From Peribacillus cavernae (GTDB lineage Bacteria > Bacillota > Bacilli > Bacillales > DSM-1321), in contig NZ_RYZZ01000012.1 of the NCBI RefSeq assembly GCF_003989135.1, positions 1 through 33,344 of the forward strand: 33,344 bases of DNA, given 5' to 3'. The notes under the pieces were generated by a model. The model ran no database searches and was not told the DNA's origin. It worked only from the letters and a program-made list of their open reading frames with translations. Numbering within the stretch: position 1 is the first letter of the stretch; each line of letters begins with the position of its first letter. A program made the translations under genes and the position numbers. Shown in pieces: positions 19,711 through 26,190 of this stretch.

Positions 19711-19729
19711 AAAAATAATATATGATTTT
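19711..19729. promoter_or_regulatory. Operator-like 19-bp repeat, copy 1
   Basis: AAAAATAATATATGATTTT occurs here and again, identically, 184 bp away. Its core AATAATATATGATT is a near-palindrome of form AATNATATATNATT. It sits 136 bp before the ALDH start in the divergent regulatory region. Probably a site for the adjacent GntR regulator; AT-rich by-chance repetition is possible but unlikely at 19 of 19. Confidence 0.5.
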
Positions 19730-19894
19730 CAAAACAATATAGCATGAAGTACATCAATTGTAAATATTATAAATTGTAAAAATACTAGTAATATGGCTAT
19801 AATCATTATAAGTAAGGGAATATTCCTTGTATGTGAAATAAAATTTCCGTTCTTCCCCAAGGTAAGTTCCATACATAGTTTGAAGTCACTTTCG

Positions 19895-19913
19895 AAAAAT
19901 AATATATGATTTT
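19895..19913. promoter_or_regulatory. Operator-like 19-bp repeat, copy 2
   Basis: Exact copy of AAAAATAATATATGATTTT, here extended by ATGATCA. It is 138 bp upstream of the GntR start, close to the same distance that copy 1 keeps from the ALDH start. The placement suggests one site serving each divergent promoter. Confidence 0.5.
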
Positions 19914-19971
19914 ATGATCAGCATGCAAAATATTGTAAGTTTTTGCAACCATAAAACATCCTCTCTATAGA

Positions 19972-20006
19972 AATGATTGACTAGAATCATTAGGAAAAGT
20001 TGTATA
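19972..20006 (+). promoter_or_regulatory. gntR promoter with an inverted repeat over its -35
   Basis: AATGATT (19972-19978) and AATCATT (19985-19991) form a perfect 7-bp inverted repeat with a 6-bp spacer. A -35 TTGACT (19977-19982) lies inside it, and TGTATA (20001-20006) follows after 18 bp. A regulator bound to the repeat would cover the -35 box, fitting autoregulation. Confidence 0.5.
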
Positions 20007-20050
20007 TACTTTTTGTTAGAAACCAAATGTAAGAAGAAAAGGTGATTTCC

Positions 20051-20725
20051 GTGATCAGGGAAAAAGAAAGAGGCGAGACAACGGAGTATGTATACAATTT
20101 GTTAAAAGAGATGATTTTTGGATGGCGTTTATCTCCAGGACAAAAGATCAACATCAGCCACTTAACCAGGGAAATCAATATAAGTGCCATTCCTCTAAGG
20201 GAGGCTCTGTCTCGTCTGCATTCTGAAAGATTAGTCGTCTCCGAACCAAACAAGGGATATCGTGTCAGTGACACTTTAGATGATGACAGTATGACGAAAA
20301 TGCTGGAAGCCCGCATTTTAATGGAAACTCATGCTGTACGAAACATTATCCGTTCCAATCACCTGAGCGTTACGGAAGAAATGTCCCGGCTAACAGAACA
20401 AATGTCTTCAATAAACGTCGTTTCGTCCAATAAGGAAGGACTCCATTTCACTCATTTAGATCAGCAATTCCATTACTCAATGATGAACAGGGGAGAGAAC
20501 TCGTTCCTTTCCGAAGCATACGAAGGCATGCACTGCCACCTTCATATCGGGCGTTTTTATCATCTCAAGGGAATAGTGGACCAAAGGGAGACAACCGCGG
20601 AGCACTGGGAGATCATCGAGGCAATCCGGACACGTGACACATATCGCGCCGAGAGGGCTATTGCCAATCACATTCAAGATGCCAAAAGCCGCTTATTGGA
20701 AAGGGACAAAAAAGAAAATAGATAG
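20051..20725 (+). CDS. GntR-family transcriptional regulator, FCD (FadR-like) subfamily
   Basis: 224 aa. The winged helix-turn-helix spans about residues 8-72 (TTEYVYNLLKEMIFGWRLSPG, then LTREINISAIPLREALSRLHSERLV). The C-terminal FCD ligand domain begins near MLEARILMETHAVR and shows the usual metal/ligand Asp-His pattern in LDQQFHYSM, with further His in HCHLHIGRFYH, AEHWEIIEAI and ANHIQDAK. GTG at 20051 is chosen: AAGGTG is 6 nt upstream, and an earlier GTG lies within that site. It is transcribed away from the seven-gene operon and towards the AllD-like gene 68 nt downstream. FCD regulators usually respond to organic-acid substrates of the genes beside them, so it is the likely local repressor. 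Confidence 0.88.
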   Translation: MIREKERGETTEYVYNLLKEMIFGWRLSPGQKINISHLTREINISAIPLREALSRLHSERLVVSEPNKGYRVSDTLDDDSMTKMLEARILMETHAVRNIIRSNHLSVTEEMSRLTEQMSSINVVSSNKEGLHFTHLDQQFHYSMMNRGENSFLSEAYEGMHCHLHIGRFYHLKGIVDQRETTAEHWEIIEAIRTRDTYRAERAIANHIQDAKSRLLERDKKENR

Positions 20726-20793
20726 AAGTTATTTTGGTATAGTTTTTTATTCATATATTTGTACTTATTTTAGCAAAAGGGGGCGTCCTTAGT

Positions 20794-21843
20794 TTGAACG
20801 TTACAAAAGAAAAATTAAAAGACTTAATCAGAACAAAACTGCACAATGCTGGACTTAGTGTCGAGCACGCTGATGGTGTAGCTGATGTGCTTGTCTATGC
20901 GGATGCGAGAGGAATTCATTCGCACGGGGCAATCCGTGTGGAATATTACTCTGAGAGAATCGCCAAAGGTGGAATCAATGTCAATCCTGATTTCAGTTTT
21001 GAAAAGACGGGACCAAGTGCAGGCCTGTTTAACGGTGATAATGGTTCGGGACATGTAGCGGCAAAAAAGGCGATGGATGAAGCAATCAAGATGGCGAAAG
21101 AAACTGGGATTGCTGTTGTCGGAGTAAAAAGGATATCCCACAGCGGTGCCCTTTCCTACTTTGTCCAACAAGCTGCGAGAGTAGAAATGATAGGCCTTTC
21201 TGTTTGTCAGGCTGATCCGATGGCCGTCCCGTTTGGCGGAGCGGAGCCTTATTACGGTACAAATCCGATCGCCTTCGCGGCTCCGGGGAAAGATCAGAAA
21301 ATGATCACGTTCGATATGGCTACCACTGTAAAGGCATGGGGGAAAGTCCTCGATGCCCGTTCAAAAAACGAGCCCATTCCGGATAACTGGGCGGTCGATC
21401 AGCACGGGGAGCCGACAGCCGATCCATTTCAAGTCAACGGTTTATTGCCGATTGCCGGCGCAAAAGGATATGGGCTGGCGATGATGGTCGACATATTATC
21501 AGGAATTCTATTGGGCCTGCCTTTCGGTAACCGTGTTTCTCCTCTCTATGGCGATCTTTCCAAAGGCCGTGATCTGGGCCAGCTTCATATTGTTATTAAT
21601 CCTGCCTTCTTTACGGATTTGGAGACTTTTAAACAAAACATCTCCCAGACAATGGCTGATTTAAACAACATAACACCTGCACCGGGATTCGAACAGGTTT
21701 CATACCCGGGCCAGGGGAGTGCGCTAAGAGAAATCGAGAGTGAACAGAATGGGATTGAGATTGTAGATGATGTATATAACTATCTCATTTCTGACGTCAT
21801 TCATAGCAATAAATACGGAAACAAAGATCCCTTCGCAAAGTAA
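20794..21843 (+). CDS. allD: Ureidoglycolate dehydrogenase-like 2-hydroxyacid dehydrogenase (LDH2/MDH2 family)
   Basis: 349 aa, the same length as E. coli AllD and alike along its whole length, including ARGIHSHGAIRVEYYSERI (His44, Arg48, Tyr52), VKRISHSGALSYFVQQAA (His116), PFGGAEPYYGTNPIAFAAP, ATTVKAWGKVLDARS, LGLPFGNRVSPLYGDL and ITPAPGFEQVSYPGQ. AllD oxidises (S)-ureidoglycolate to oxalurate with NAD+ in anaerobic allantoin use. The TTG start has GGGGG about 10 nt upstream and aligns with the E. coli N-terminus. No other allantoin genes are in the window, so either they lie elsewhere or the enzyme acts on another 2-hydroxy acid in this locus. A strong terminator follows. Confidence 0.85.
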   Translation: MNVTKEKLKDLIRTKLHNAGLSVEHADGVADVLVYADARGIHSHGAIRVEYYSERIAKGGINVNPDFSFEKTGPSAGLFNGDNGSGHVAAKKAMDEAIKMAKETGIAVVGVKRISHSGALSYFVQQAARVEMIGLSVCQADPMAVPFGGAEPYYGTNPIAFAAPGKDQKMITFDMATTVKAWGKVLDARSKNEPIPDNWAVDQHGEPTADPFQVNGLLPIAGAKGYGLAMMVDILSGILLGLPFGNRVSPLYGDLSKGRDLGQLHIVINPAFFTDLETFKQNISQTMADLNNITPAPGFEQVSYPGQGSALREIESEQNGIEIVDDVYNYLISDVIHSNKYGNKDPFAK

Positions 21844-21857
21844 TCCCGAAAAAAAGT

Positions 21858-21912
21858 CACACCCCCGGCAGAATGAGAGATTCTGCCGGGGGCGTGCCTT
21901 TTATTTTATTTT
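21858..21912 (+). terminator. Terminator after allD
   Basis: CCCCCGGCAGAAT pairs with ATTCTGCCGGGGG around a 4-nt loop, the stem extended by CAC/GTG, followed by TTTTATTTTATTTT. The T-rich tail overlaps the stop codon of a transporter remnant on the other strand. Confidence 0.9.
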
Positions 21913-21998
21913 GCCTTATATTCGGTCGGTGGCGTGCTCTTCAGCGCCTCCTTGCTGATTTTAGGTACAAGGAAGAAGAACAGGCAAAGCACAGCAAG
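21906..21998 (-). pseudogene. C-terminal remnant of a membrane transporter
   Basis: An open stretch of 30 codons to a TAA reads LAVLCLFFFLVPKISKEALK followed by a short polar tail ending EYKAK. A final hydrophobic helix with a basic cytoplasmic tail is the usual end of an MFS-type or similar permease. It has no start and is cut abruptly at about 21998, where WXG100 coding begins in another frame. The family cannot be fixed from 30 residues. Confidence 0.45.
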
Positions 21999-22144
21999 GT
22001 AGACATTTGCACAAAAGAAGGTTTCAGTTCTTCATATTGCTGAGCAAACGCATCGCTGGAAGCACCTTCCCAAATGCTTCTCAAGTGGTCTCTCATTTGA
22101 TCCAAACGGCTCACCAATTCTGTAACATTACCACTCTCCGTGCC
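21993..22144 (-). pseudogene. Remnant of a WXG100 (EsxA/YukE-like) protein
   Basis: About 50 codons read, in part, VSRLDQMRDHLRSIWEGASS then DAFAQQYEELKPSFVQMSTLL. This matches the central region of B. subtilis YukE, including the W-x-G turn (WEG) and the EELKPSF helix. WXG100 proteins are small substrates of the type VII (Yuk/Ess) secretion system. There is no usable start (an in-frame TAA precedes it), and the second helix is lost where the sequence switches to a transporter tail. No other type VII gene is in the window. Confidence 0.75.
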
Positions 22145-22209
22145 ATATTATAATGAACAATTTAAATAAACAGACCTTTTGTTATATAACAAAGATCTGC
22201 TCTCATGTA

Positions 22210-22929
22210 TTATTCACTAAAATCCACATTGTGGTACACTTGCCTGACATCTTCTAAATCTTCTAATGCATCAATCATTTTTTCAAATTGTGCTTGTGCG
22301 TCTTCTGGAAGTGTTAGGTCATTTTGCGCAAGCAATGTTAGTTCTGCAACGGTAAATTCAGTTATACCAACATTCTTGAATACTTCTTGCACTGCATGGA
22401 ACTGGTCAGGTTCGGCATAAACGATAACCGCTTCATCTTCTTCAAGAATGTCACGTACGTCTACATCTGCTTCCATTAATAATTCAAGCACTTCATCTGC
22501 TGTTTTACCTTCCAGACCAATGACAGCTGTCGCATCAAACATATATGCTACAGATCCACTAACGCCCATGTTCCCACCGTTTTTACCAAAAGCAGCACGC
22601 ACATCGGATGCAGTACGGTTCACGTTATTTGTCAGTGCATCTACGATTACCATGGATCCATTTGGTCCGAAGCCTTCATAACGAAGTTCGTCATAGCTTT
22701 CTTCTGAACCGCCTTTCGCTTTTTCAATCGCACGATCAATAATCGTTTTCGGTACACTGTACGTTTTTGCACGCTCGAGTACGACTCTTAAAGCCTGGTT
22801 TGATTCTGGATCTGGTTCACCTTGCTTAGCTATCACATAAATTTCGCGTCCAAACTTTGCATATATCCGACTCGTATTTGCATCTTTTGACGCCTTTTTT
22901 TCTTTAATATTGTTCCACTTACGTCCCAT
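22210..22929 (-). CDS. yeeI: YebC/PmpR-family protein, YeeI type
   Basis: 239 aa. Starts [20 protein letters not shown], the hallmark of the YeeI branch; the standard branch starts MAGHSKWANI. Later landmarks are [34 protein letters not shown], the acidic [13 protein letters not shown], and the [13 protein letters not shown] segment. YebC family members were called transcriptional regulators; more recent work links YebC proteins to relieving ribosome stalling at proline stretches. Which role this paralogue has is unknown. The ATG at 22927-22929 gives the canonical N-terminus; the upstream GTGAG is a weak ribosome site. Single gene, no obvious partner. Confidence 0.9.
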   Translation of the reverse strand: MGRKWNNIKEKKASKDANTSRIYAKFGREIYVIAKQGEPDPESNQALRVVLERAKTYSVPKTIIDRAIEKAKGGSEESYDELRYEGFGPNGSMVIVDALTNNVNRTASDVRAAFGKNGGNMGVSGSVAYMFDATAVIGLEGKTADEVLELLMEADVDVRDILEEDEAVIVYAEPDQFHAVQEVFKNVGITEFTVAELTLLAQNDLTLPEDAQAQFEKMIDALEDLEDVRQVYHNVDFSE

Positions 22930-23232
22930 AAAGAACACTCACTTTCAATTTTGATTCTACACAATATTAGTAATATGAAATAAGCTGCTCCTTCAACACT
23001 TTTGCCAAATAACTATAAAGAGTTCGCTACGATTTAATATTGCCTACAAACAATACTAATTAAAGATGTTGCACTTATTCACTAGATTATATTATACCTT
23101 AATTGCCTAATTTGTTTCGAGTTTAATAATCAAAAAAGACAGGCAGTTCCCATGTAACTGTGTAATGATGAGAGTAGATACAATTAGCATAAAAAGGAAG
23201 AGGAAACTTACTCTCTATCGATGGTTATCCTC
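22930..23232. other. Intergenic, nothing recognised
   Basis: About 300 AT-rich bases between yeeI and the terminator of the next small gene. I see no open frame with a ribosome site, no RNA gene and no repeat that I can name. Confidence 0.5.
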
Positions 23233-23270
23233 AAAAAAAAAGTCAAAACGACATCTTAGGTCGCATTGAC
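23233..23270 (-). terminator. Terminator of the small basic ORF
   Basis: On the minus strand GTCAATGCGAC pairs with GTCGTTTTGAC (one mismatch and one G-T pair) around CTAAGAT, followed by nine T. It lies 12 bp past the small ORF's stop and supports that ORF being expressed. Confidence 0.82.
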
Positions 23271-23282
23271 TCGTTTTAAGAA

Positions 23283-23402
23283 TTACGATTTATTATTTGT
23301 TTTTCTCTTTTCAATTTCTTTTTTCACCAAGGGTATTACCTTTTCTTTTACTGTTTTTTGTACTTTTGGATTATTTATTAATTTCATAAATTTGTTTTTC
23401 AT
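23283..23402 (-). CDS. Small basic protein of unknown function (39 aa)
   Basis: Reads MKNKFMKLINNPKVQKTVKE then KVIPLVKKEI and a Lys/Arg-rich tail. The ATG at 23400-23402 has GGAGG 8 nt upstream; another ATG two codons earlier is too close to the site. A good terminator follows 12 bp after the stop. The peptide is about one third Lys/Arg with no membrane segment, and is probably helical. Ribosome site, compact size and dedicated terminator argue for a real gene. I do not recognise the family, and no neighbour suggests a role. Confidence 0.62.
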   Translation of the reverse strand: MKNKFMKLINNPKVQKTVKEKVIPLVKKEIEKRKTNNKS

Positions 23403-23517
23403 TTTCATACCTCCGAGTTATTAAATTTGGGATTTAACTAATATGGAGTTGTGTATTAAAAAAAGGGCATAAAAGATTCTTCTATCCTATGGCTATTGTA
23501 TATTATTCTAATTTTGT

Positions 23518-23546
23518 CGATATCTACTCAGAATTTGTAGATATTT
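23518..23546. repeat. Inverted repeat ATATCTAC...GTAGATAT
   Basis: Eight-bp perfect arms (23520-23527 and 23537-23544) with a 9-bp spacer, in the intergenic region about 120 bp upstream of the small ORF. No T-run follows on either strand. It could be an operator or a remnant; nothing further can be said. Confidence 0.35.
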
Positions 23547-23640
23547 CTCGGGAAATTGTTGAAATTTGAAAAATGGTGGATCCGAATAGTCGGACAAAGG
23601 AATTTCTACATTTTATTTGGTTGCCTGAGGTTTAAATAGT

Positions 23641-23920
23641 CATTGAATTATCTAACACTAGAACTTATAAGATCTTTAGCTCTATCGTCTAGGGGCTTGT
23701 CCGTATCGCGTAACGCTATAAGCGTTTCGATGTCGGATTGAACAAAGATACGCCAATCGCCATCTCCTTACAGCTCATATCCATTTCGCTCTAAGTTTTA
23801 CACATGCTTACGAACAGTGGGTGTTGCATCTCCACTTCTTCTGCCACTTCCTTGGAAGAGGATACTCATTCATTCGGATGTATATCCTGTCGCATATCGG
23901 ACCTCCCTTTCTATTAAAGA
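23641..23920 (-). pseudogene. Degraded duplicate of the downstream HTH/coiled-coil gene
   Basis: Closely matches parts of 24333-24835: the stretch CGTATCGCGTAACGCTATAA and the following HTH-coding part are nearly identical. It begins ATG CGA CAG GAT like the intact gene's ATG CGA CGT GAT, but codon 9 is TGA where the intact copy has CGA. About 218 bp (24361-24578 of the intact copy) are missing between short GATCTT-like stretches. Several other small indels are present. It is a dead tandem copy. Confidence 0.85.
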
Positions 23921-24097
23921 CGAAGGTTCTGTGGATTTATTTGCATGTTATATCGCCCAGTGATACGAAACACAAAAAAGAACCGATCAGCTCCTTTCTA
24001 TTATATATTTAAATGAAGATTTATCAAATGTTTATACATCAATAATTTGCTTCCACAAATCTTTACACAGATAAGCAAAAAAACCTTAACAGGCACC

Positions 24098-24805
24098 TTA
24101 TTTTCGGAATATGGAGAAAAGCGCCCCCCATTTTTCTTTAGGTTTTTGTATCGCTTCTTCTAAACGTTTATTAAAATCATTTTGTGAACTCCATTCTTTT
24201 TTCTGTTCGTCCCGCATATTTTGTATTTCTTTTTGTAAGAGTTCACTTTTTTGTTTTTCTTGTTGCAGCAATGTCTCGTAATGGGTATTTTGTTGTTCAG
24301 TTAATTTTTCAATTTTAGCATTAGTTTTTTGCGTTGAATTTCCAATACTAGAACTTATAACATGATGATCTTGCTGGAGTCGGGAAACCGTTGTTTTGAG
24401 CTGTGACATATCGTTTGTCAGTTGGACATTCATATCACGTGTGGCTGCGAGTTCATTGACTAAAAACATTAAGACCTCTTTTAATTGATTGGCGTCGTGG
24501 GGTAAATTTCCATATGTATCGGGTATTGCTATCTCTGTTTCATTGGATCCTTCTAATCTTTCTTTTTGTTGATATACAAGGTCTTTAGCTGTATCGTCTA
24601 AGGGCTTGTCCGTATCGCGTAACGCTATAAGCGCTACGATGTCAGATTGAACAAAGATACGTCGATCGCCATCTTTCAAAAACTCATATCCATTTCGCTC
24701 TAAGATTTGGCCATACTTTCGAACAGTGGGAGTTGCAATCCCCACTTCTTCTGCCACTTCCTTGGAAGAGAAAGCTCGTTCATTCGGTTGTATATCACGT
24801 CGCAT
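24098..24805 (-). CDS. MerR-like helix-turn-helix protein with C-terminal coiled coil (DUF3967-like)
   Basis: 235 aa. The N-terminal DNA-binding domain (about 10-75) reads FSSKEVAEEVGIATPTVRKY, then GYEFLKDGDRRIFVQSDIVAL, a MerR-type HTH with wing. A long charged region (about 115-215) rich in Gln, Glu, Lys and Leu is predicted coiled coil, and the end is WGALFSIFRK. The ATG follows AGAGG. Proteins of this design are common on Bacillus plasmids and phage-like regions, where DNA segregation or regulation is suspected; I cannot assign a function. A decayed second copy lies just downstream on the same strand. Intact. Confidence 0.75.
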   Translation of the reverse strand: MRRDIQPNERAFSSKEVAEEVGIATPTVRKYGQILERNGYEFLKDGDRRIFVQSDIVALIALRDTDKPLDDTAKDLVYQQKERLEGSNETEIAIPDTYGNLPHDANQLKEVLMFLVNELAATRDMNVQLTNDMSQLKTTVSRLQQDHHVISSSIGNSTQKTNAKIEKLTEQQNTHYETLLQQEKQKSELLQKEIQNMRDEQKKEWSSQNDFNKRLEEAIQKPKEKWGALFSIFRK

Positions 24806-24880
24806 ATCGGGCCTCTTTTCTATAATTAGTAGTATCTGTAGTGTACTTGACCTTAAATTTTCTGTCTAGCTGAGACGATA

Positions 24881-25475
24881 GAATAAAAAGCAAATGGAAA
24901 GCTGAAATAAGACCGTTTCTTATTGCCCGGTATCCTGTAAGTATGAGTCCATACTATGCGCTTACAAAAAAATCACCTAATCCTTTTGACGGAGATCTAA
25001 AACCGGTTGTGAATATTTCTTGGAATGATGCAATTTCTTTTTGTAATCTACTTTCACAGAATGCTGGACTGAAAGAGTGTTATTCTATAATTAATGGTGG
25101 TGAAAACATTATTTGTGATTGGGAATCAGACGGTTATCCACTTCCTTCAGAAGCAGAGTGGCAATCTGCATGTAAAGCAGAAACTACTGCTTATAGATAC
25201 GGAGAGCTTGATAAGATTGCCTGGTATAACGAAAATTCAGGAGGCAAAATCCATGAAGTAGTAAGAAAGGAACCGAATGCATGGGGTCTGTGTGATATGT
25301 TAGGGAATGTTTGGGAGTGGTGTTGGGATTTATATGATGAACAAGTGTGGGCTCCTACTGAATTTTCCGAGGAGGTAGCTGGGCTGAAGAGGCCAGGGGT
25401 TGTGGGGCTTCGTGTCGTCGTCGTAGCCATCCGTCATTTTGCATAGATGGATTCCGTCTTGCCCAGTCTTTTTGA
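24881..25475 (+). pseudogene. Formylglycine-generating enzyme/SUMF1-like gene, truncated and frameshifted
   Basis: The readable frame runs IRPFLIARYPVSMSPYYAL, then KPVVNISWNDAISFCNLLSQ, PLPSEAEWQSACKAE, WGLCDMLGNVWEWCWDLYDE, all standard FGE-sulfatase landmarks. The normal N-terminal GG-F-MG region is missing. At about 25346-25350 the frame changes; the tail IFRGGSW...CRRRSHPSFCIDDGFRLAQSF-like resumes in another frame and is preceded by a TGA (25359-25361) where Arg is expected. FGE-like proteins oxidise cysteine to formylglycine or act as sugar/metal-binding variants. No sulfatase is nearby. A 5' deletion plus two inactivating changes make it a pseudogene. Confidence 0.8.
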
Positions 25476-25511
25476 CTTCTACAAACAAGCAAACTTTCGA
25501 GGTTTTACAGC

Positions 25512-25622
25512 TCAACTACCGGATAACAAGAGTGAAATAACTAGGAAGCACTCACGCTCCATGATTAGTTCCTGGCCCTCTACCCTTGATATGAGACTGT
25601 TTACAGCTTTTTGTTCTGACAT
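25512..25622 (-). pseudogene. 5' fragment of an SRPBCC (AHSA1-like) gene, partner of arsR
   Basis: Begins with a good ribosome site (GGAGGAATTGAA) and ATG, reading MSEQKAVNSLISRVEGQELI MER; this resembles the N-terminus of SRPBCC/AHSA1 proteins (VEGxELxMxR). Likeness ends at about 25551, and the frame then runs through unrelated sequence to TGA. It lies 48 nt after the ArsR-type gene; ArsR-SRPBCC pairs are common in Bacillus. The rest of the gene is gone at the junction with the SUMF1 remnant. Confidence 0.55.
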
Positions 25623-25670
25623 TTCAATTCCTCCTGCCGTACTTTTTTGATACTGCTTCATGTTATGGAC

Positions 25671-26001
25671 TCAGTCTTTTTCCTGCAGTTTACGCAAATA
25701 ATCATTCATCCGGTCGTACCTCTCCTCCCAAACTCTCTTAAACGATTCAAGCCAGTGATCGAGATTCTGGAAAGGCTGCTGCCTAAGCTTATAAATCCGT
25801 CGATTAGCTAAAGCTTCCACTTCAACCAGACCTGCTTGATTTAGTACACGGAGATGTTTGGATGTTGCAGGCTGAAGAAGATCTAGCTGTTCTGCAATTT
25901 CACCTACAGTAAGGGAGCCATTGCGTAAAAGCTCTACAATCTGAAACCTGGTGGACTGACTCGGCAAGTGCGTTCAAAGTTGTTGTATTGTGTTCGCCCA
26001 T
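25671..26001 (-). pseudogene. ArsR-family regulator with a 5' frameshift
   Basis: The ATG at 25999-26001 has an AAAGGAG site 9 nt upstream and reads MGEHNTTTLNALAE; the expected continuation (STRFQIVELLRNGSLTVGEI AEQLDLLQPATSKHLRVLNQ) is in another frame. One extra base near 25950 (GAGTCAGTCC where GAGCAGTCC would keep frame) explains it. From there the winged helix and C-terminal helices are intact (98 codons from an internal ATG at 25967). The sensor for the lost SRPBCC partner was probably this protein. Without the first helix it may be inactive, although initiation at 25967 cannot be excluded. A sequencing error is possible. Confidence 0.7.
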
Positions 26002-26025
26002 AAATTATTTCTCCTTTCATTAAAA

Positions 26026-26062
26026 ATATAACCCAGTAGGAATATTCCACTCAAGGAATATT
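26026..26062 (-). promoter_or_regulatory. arsR promoter with an inverted-repeat operator
   Basis: On the minus strand TTGAGT (26049-26054), a 17-bp spacer and TTATAT (26026-26031) form a sigma-A-type promoter. The -35 lies exactly in the spacer of a perfect inverted repeat, AATATTCC (26041-26048) and GGAATATT (26055-26062). This is the classic arrangement for ArsR autorepression. Confidence 0.65.
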
Positions 26063-26120
26063 AAATCATATATTTAAAAAAATTTGCATTTGGGTGATTT
26101 CTTTATCAACTTTCACCATA

Positions 26121-26153
26121 TAAAAAGGCCCTTTTGCATGGCAGTATGCAAAA
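26121..26153 (-). terminator. Possible terminator after bpsB
   Basis: On the minus strand TTTTGCAT pairs with ATGCAAAA (6-nt loop), then GGGCC and TTTTTAT follow. The 5-nt gap before the T-run makes it a weak candidate. It lies 38 bp past the bpsB stop. Confidence 0.4.
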
Positions 26154-26190
26154 TGGATTGATCCTTATGAAATACTAAGAATACACATCT

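Noticed and set aside
10362..21912. Locus as a complete allantoin pathway
   Set aside because: Only an AllD-like gene is present; there is no allantoinase, allantoate hydrolase, glyoxylate carboligase or carbamate kinase.
10362..21912. Locus as a sulfoquinovose or glutarate (csiD) pathway
   Set aside because: No sulfoquinovosidase, sulfo-sugar isomerase/transaldolase, csiD or gabT is present; shared ALDH, Fe-ADH and lhgO families alone are not enough.
25671..25967. ArsR as an intact 98-aa protein from the internal ATG
   Set aside because: The better start, ribosome site and expected N-terminal residues lie upstream in another frame; the internal ATG has no ribosome site.
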